Assembly: GCA_947447835.1 (NCBI GenBank)
Contig: CANFLP010000079.1
Span: forward strand, 1 to 8,321
Direction: 5' to 3'
Origin: Bacteroidota bacterium
GTDB taxonomy: Bacteria > Bacteroidota > Bacteroidia > Chitinophagales > Chitinophagaceae
Length of the DNA: 8,321 nucleotides
In this document: piece after piece, positions 5,702 through 8,321 of the stretch
Layout: the number at the start of each line of letters is the position of its first letter
How positions within the stretch are numbered: position 1 is the first letter of the stretch
Translations under genes and position numbers: made by a program
The notes under the pieces: generated by a model
What the model saw: the letters and a program-made list of their open reading frames with translations, nothing else
Told to the model about the DNA's origin: nothing
Databases searched by the model: none

Positions 5702-7390
5702 ATGAAAAAATGGGGCTTAGTTGGATGTATCTTATTCATTCAATTAATTGCAATTGGACAAACCAATGTAGCCAATCAAAACTGGCATTGGAAGGATTAT
5801 GTAAAGGACACAGTTCATGGCATTAGTTTACGTCAAGCTTATGAAAAGTTAGCAACTCTTTCTAACAAGCCCACCCCTATTATTGTAGCAGTAATGGATG
5901 GAGGAGTAGACACCAATCAATTAGAATTAAAAAGTAGGCTTTGGACAAACACCAAGGAAATCCCAAACAATGGAATTGATGATGACCATAATGGATATAT
6001 AGATGATATACATGGATGGAATTTTTTAGGAGGAAAAGAGGGTGAAAATATTGATAAAGCCTCCGATGAAAAATCTAGAATTTATCACAAATTCAAAACC
6101 CAGTATGAAGGCGTAATAATTGACACAAATAAGTTGAACAAAGCGCAAAAAAAACAATACTTGGTTTGGAAAGAAGCTGCTGCAGAAATTGAATTTTCTG
6201 AGGAAGATGCTGCCAACTTGCAATACATAAAAATGGCTACCAATGCCGTACAAAAACTAGGCAATATCATTATCAAGGAAATGAATGATAGTAATTTTAA
6301 TGTTGTAAAATTAGAGCCTTATCAACCAGTTGGTAGAGTAACATTGGATGCAAAAATGGCATACCTAAGAACCATACAAATACTAGGGGTGGATAAAGAA
6401 ACTTCCTTTAGTGATGTAATGAGTGATTTGAAAGAGTATATAGAGGGTAAAGAAAAATCTGCAAAATCAAAGACCGAAGCTCCTGCCCCAATTCGTGCTA
6501 ATATTATAAAAGACAATTACGAAAGTTTAGCCGACAAATATTATGGAAATAATAATATTACAGGCCCTAATGCAAAACATGGCACCCATGTAGCAGGCCT
6601 AGTAGCAAGTATACCCGACAGTAATTGGAATGTAAATTCACTCTACCCTTCTATTCAAATAATGAGTGTGCGCGTAGTTCCTGATGGTGATGAATATGAC
6701 AAAGACATTGCACTAGGAATCAGATACGCAGTAGACAATGGCGCCAAAATTATCAATATGAGTTTTGGCAAATCATTTTCTCCCGAACAAATTTGGGTAG
6801 ACAGTGCAATAAGATATGCAGCTGCAAAAGATGTTCTTATCGTGCATTCTGCAGGTAATGAATCTTACGACCTTGATATTAAACCAGTATATCCCAATCC
6901 ATATTCAAGTTTTCTAAATGATACAGCAAATAATATCATAACGGTTGGAGCAAGTAGTGATTATTTTATTAACGGGACTTTATTAACTGATTTTAGCAAT
7001 TTTGGTCCAAAAATTGTTGACGTACTTTCTCCTGGCAATAAGATTTACTCTGCATTTCCCGGTGCAACCAACCATGGATACTTACAAGGTACTAGCATGG
7101 CAGCTCCTATAGTGAGTCATATAGCTGCAATGATTCGTTCCTACTACCCTAACCTCACTGCAGTAGAAGTAAAAAAAATAATCATGCAAAGTACTTGGAA
7201 GCCTGCAGATCAAAACATGCAGTTTAGTATTCCACAAAAAGAAGAAACCAAAAGCTTGGTTCAGATTGCCTCAAGTGGAGGAATTGTAAATGCTGCAAAA
7301 GCTATACAAATTGCGAGTACCTTTGCGACCAATCGATCTAAAAAAAATAAGTCAACCAACAGTTCTATAAAAACAAATTCCTCTAATTAG
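5702..7390 (+). CDS. Secreted S8 (subtilisin-like) serine protease with a long Asp-His insertion
   Basis: A 562-residue predicted secreted protease. A signal peptide (MKK, hydrophobic core about 5-18, likely cleavage after IAIG at 19) precedes an S8 domain. The catalytic triad is Asp66 (VAVMDGGVD), His293 (HGTHVAGL) and Ser465 (GTSMAAPI), with oxyanion Asn386 (SAGNES). All are intact, so it should be active. Right after the Asp block, NNGIDDDHNGYIDD (89-102) looks like a calcium-binding loop common in Bacteroidota subtilases. Between roughly 112 and 286 lies a charged, mostly helical insertion that pushes the Asp-His spacing to about 227 residues, far above the usual 30-50 of subtilisins. No type IX secretion C-terminal domain is visible; the protein ends in a Ser/Asn/Lys-rich tail (about 543-562). 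The frame also opens at TTG 5687 inside the aldehyde dehydrogenase gene; ATG 5702 is chosen because it starts the signal peptide exactly and lies 4 nt after the upstream stop. Substrate unknown. Confidence 0.9.
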   Translation: MKKWGLVGCILFIQLIAIGQTNVANQNWHWKDYVKDTVHGISLRQAYEKLATLSNKPTPIIVAVMDGGVDTNQLELKSRLWTNTKEIPNNGIDDDHNGYIDDIHGWNFLGGKEGENIDKASDEKSRIYHKFKTQYEGVIIDTNKLNKAQKKQYLVWKEAAAEIEFSEEDAANLQYIKMATNAVQKLGNIIIKEMNDSNFNVVKLEPYQPVGRVTLDAKMAYLRTIQILGVDKETSFSDVMSDLKEYIEGKEKSAKSKTEAPAPIRANIIKDNYESLADKYYGNNNITGPNAKHGTHVAGLVASIPDSNWNVNSLYPSIQIMSVRVVPDGDEYDKDIALGIRYAVDNGAKIINMSFGKSFSPEQIWVDSAIRYAAAKDVLIVHSAGNESYDLDIKPVYPNPYSSFLNDTANNIITVGASSDYFINGTLLTDFSNFGPKIVDVLSPGNKIYSAFPGATNHGYLQGTSMAAPIVSHIAAMIRSYYPNLTAVEVKKIIMQSTWKPADQNMQFSIPQKEETKSLVQIASSGGIVNAAKAIQIASTFATNRSKKNKSTNSSIKTNSSN

Positions 7391-7416
7391 TACCCTTTTA
7401 AAATCAACCCCTTAAT

Positions 7417-7929
7417 ATGCCCAGACCTAGCGCGACCGAATACGGAAAACCACATCAAACTTATATTAACTATACAAGTGGAAAAGATTACTCTATTTTA
7501 GTACAACAGTATAATGATCGTCTAATTGAATCTTGGAATGCTGTGCCATTAGAACGTATTAATGACGCTTATGGCCCTGACAAATGGACTATCAAGCAAA
7601 TGTTCCAACACGTAATTGATACCGAAAGAATTTTTGCTTATCGTGCATTGGTGATAGCTAGAAAAGAACCTGCAGCCCTATTAGGTTTTGACGAGAATGA
7701 ATATGCAAAAAATGCAAACGCCGCAAATAGAAACTGGAAAGATATGCTAGTAGAATGGAGAGTGGTAAGGCAATCTACTAACTTGTTGTTTGCTTCATTT
7801 ACTGAAGAACAAATGAAATCAATAAGCACTGCAAGTGGTTTCCCTATCTCTGTAAACGCATTAGGCTTTATTATATTTGGACATGCGCTACATCATTTAC
7901 ATATTTTAAAAGAGCGTTACGAGATATAA
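7417..7929 (+). CDS. DinB/YfiT-like four-helix putative metal-dependent protein
   Basis: A 170-residue cytosolic protein of the DinB superfamily. The helical pattern DKWTIKQMFQHVIDTERIFAYRAL (55-78) and FGHALHHLHILKERY (154-168) supplies the three histidines expected to bind a divalent metal: His65, His156 and His160. The region between includes GFDENEYAK (90-98), often seen in DinB_2 proteins. Members include thiol-dependent S-transferases and many of unknown role; a specific reaction cannot be assigned. It begins 26 nt after the protease stop, a looser gap than the other genes but still compatible with the same transcript, and it is followed by a strong terminator. Despite the name there is no evidence here for an SOS role or a LexA box. 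Confidence 0.88.
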   Translation: MPRPSATEYGKPHQTYINYTSGKDYSILVQQYNDRLIESWNAVPLERINDAYGPDKWTIKQMFQHVIDTERIFAYRALVIARKEPAALLGFDENEYAKNANAANRNWKDMLVEWRVVRQSTNLLFASFTEEQMKSISTASGFPISVNALGFIIFGHALHHLHILKERYEI

Positions 7930-7937
7930 TATTATAT

Positions 7938-7952
7938 TCAGACTTCGTCTGA
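7938..7952. repeat. Short perfect hairpin TCAGAC-TTC-GTCTGA
   Basis: A 6-bp perfect inverted repeat with a 3-nt TTC loop, 8 nt after the DinB stop. No T tract follows, so it is not itself a classic terminator. It could protect the 3' end of the mRNA or be a copy of a dispersed short palindrome; only one copy is in this window. Confidence 0.5.
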
Positions 7953-7979
7953 CAAAGAAATTCAAACAATACTCATTAA

Positions 7980-8018
7980 AAAAAATAACCCCTAACTAAA
8001 AATTAGGGGTTATTTTTT
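7980..8018. terminator. Bidirectional intrinsic terminator
   Basis: A perfect 16-bp inverted repeat: left arm 7980-7995, loop CTAAAAA 7996-8002, right arm 8003-8018. The core is TAACCCCTAA pairing with TTAGGGGTTA, and A tracts on the left and T tracts on the right give a U-run to transcripts from either side. It lies between the convergent DinB and YceI genes, 51 nt after the first stop and about 48 nt after the second (on its own strand), so it can end both operons. Confidence 0.9.
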
Positions 8019-8044
8019 GCCTATTGGCAATTCGTATTTTTGAA

Positions 8045-8061
8045 AAGGAATAATCTTCCTT
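8045..8061 (-). terminator. Possible weak hairpin just after the YceI gene
   Basis: AAGGAA and TTCCTT form a 6-bp perfect stem around a 5-nt loop, 5 nt past the YceI stop. On the minus strand it is followed by TTCAAAAA rather than a clean U-run, so it would terminate poorly alone and may instead protect the 3' end. A second 5-bp stem (TTGCC/GGCAA, 8017-8030) sits between it and the main terminator. Confidence 0.3.
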
Positions 8062-8066
8062 AATAA

Positions 8067-8321
8067 TTATTTACTTGCGTACAAGTGAATCGCTAATTGA
8101 ACATCAGTATCAACCATGCCAACACCGTAGCTAACACCAAAAACAGTTCTGTCTAATGGGAAGAAAGCTTCAGCAAAAAATCCTTTAGCTGGATCTGTAC
8201 TTCTTACATAAGCAGTAAAGCTAATTGGAGCTTTAACACCATGTAAAGAAAGGTCACCAGTTACTGTAGCTTTATCAGCTTTAGTATAAGTAACACTTGT
8301 GATTGTGAAAGTAGCTTCACC
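8067..8321 (-). CDS. YceI family protein, C-terminal part (cut by window edge)
   Basis: The last 84 codons of a YceI-family protein, ending with TAA at 8067-8069. YceI proteins are about 170-220 residues, exported, and fold as an eight-stranded lipocalin-like barrel that binds a long polyisoprenoid or similar lipid. Visible family features are the pattern TVTGDLSLHGVKAPISF (visible residues 19-35, equivalent to the usual G-x-L-T-I-H-G-V-T-K-P-V), FPLDRTVFGVSYG (54-66, equivalent to the usual IDR-x-x-F/W-G) and a final hydrophobic strand VQLAIHLYASK (74-84). The signal peptide and first half lie beyond the right edge. It converges on the DinB gene and shares the terminator with it. No clue to its ligand. 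Confidence 0.92.
   Translation of the reverse strand, partial: GEATFTITSVTYTKADKATVTGDLSLHGVKAPISFTAYVRSTDPAKGFFAEAFFPLDRTVFGVSYGVGMVDTDVQLAIHLYASK

Noticed and set aside
1..8321. Mobile element, phage, defence island or CRISPR array
   Set aside because: No transposase, integrase, direct-repeat array, tRNA-flanked boundary or abrupt composition change was seen; gene content is of housekeeping type.

Overview
The window looks like an ordinary chromosomal stretch of a low-GC Bacteroidota bacterium, probably of the Chitinophagaceae/Sphingobacteriia type. The family-level placement is inference. The evidence is a DUF4270 lipoprotein beside a shortened glycogen-synthase-like protein, promoters of the Bacteroidota TAnnTTTG type, A-rich leaders without strong Shine-Dalgarno sites, and AT-rich codon use. 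I see no insertion sequence, tRNA, rRNA, CRISPR array or phage gene, and no gene-free stretch over 300 bases.

Layout. The left part (1-2539) is on the minus strand. From right to left it holds a single-domain glycogen-synthase-like gene (GT5 fold, catalytic motifs eroded), a DUF4270 outer-surface lipoprotein gene 14 nt downstream of it, and then the start of metK, which runs off the left edge and has its own promoter. A divergent intergenic region (2540-2698) separates this from a tightly packed plus-strand run: an eight-helix flippase-like membrane protein (2699), the heptose-1-phosphate adenylyltransferase rfaE2/hldE C-domain type (3681), an antiquitin-type aldehyde dehydrogenase (4174), a secreted subtilisin-family protease (5702) and a DinB-fold protein (7417). 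The intergenic gaps are 1, 4, 4 and 26 nt, so one transcript is likely. This run ends at a perfect 16-bp hairpin flanked by A and T tracts, which also serves the convergent YceI-family gene entering from the right edge.

How the genes work together. The membrane protein and rfaE2 fit cell-envelope work (lipid-linked substrate handling and ADP-heptose for LPS core). The aldehyde dehydrogenase, protease and DinB protein have no obvious pathway link to them or to each other and may simply share a housekeeping transcript. The most interesting item is the glycogen-synthase-like protein: it keeps the overall N-domain fold signature but has lost the ADP-glucose/catalytic motifs and the entire second domain. 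It is co-transcribed with a surface lipoprotein, which suggests a non-enzymatic role. I do not see a clearly new defence, mobile or RNA system here.
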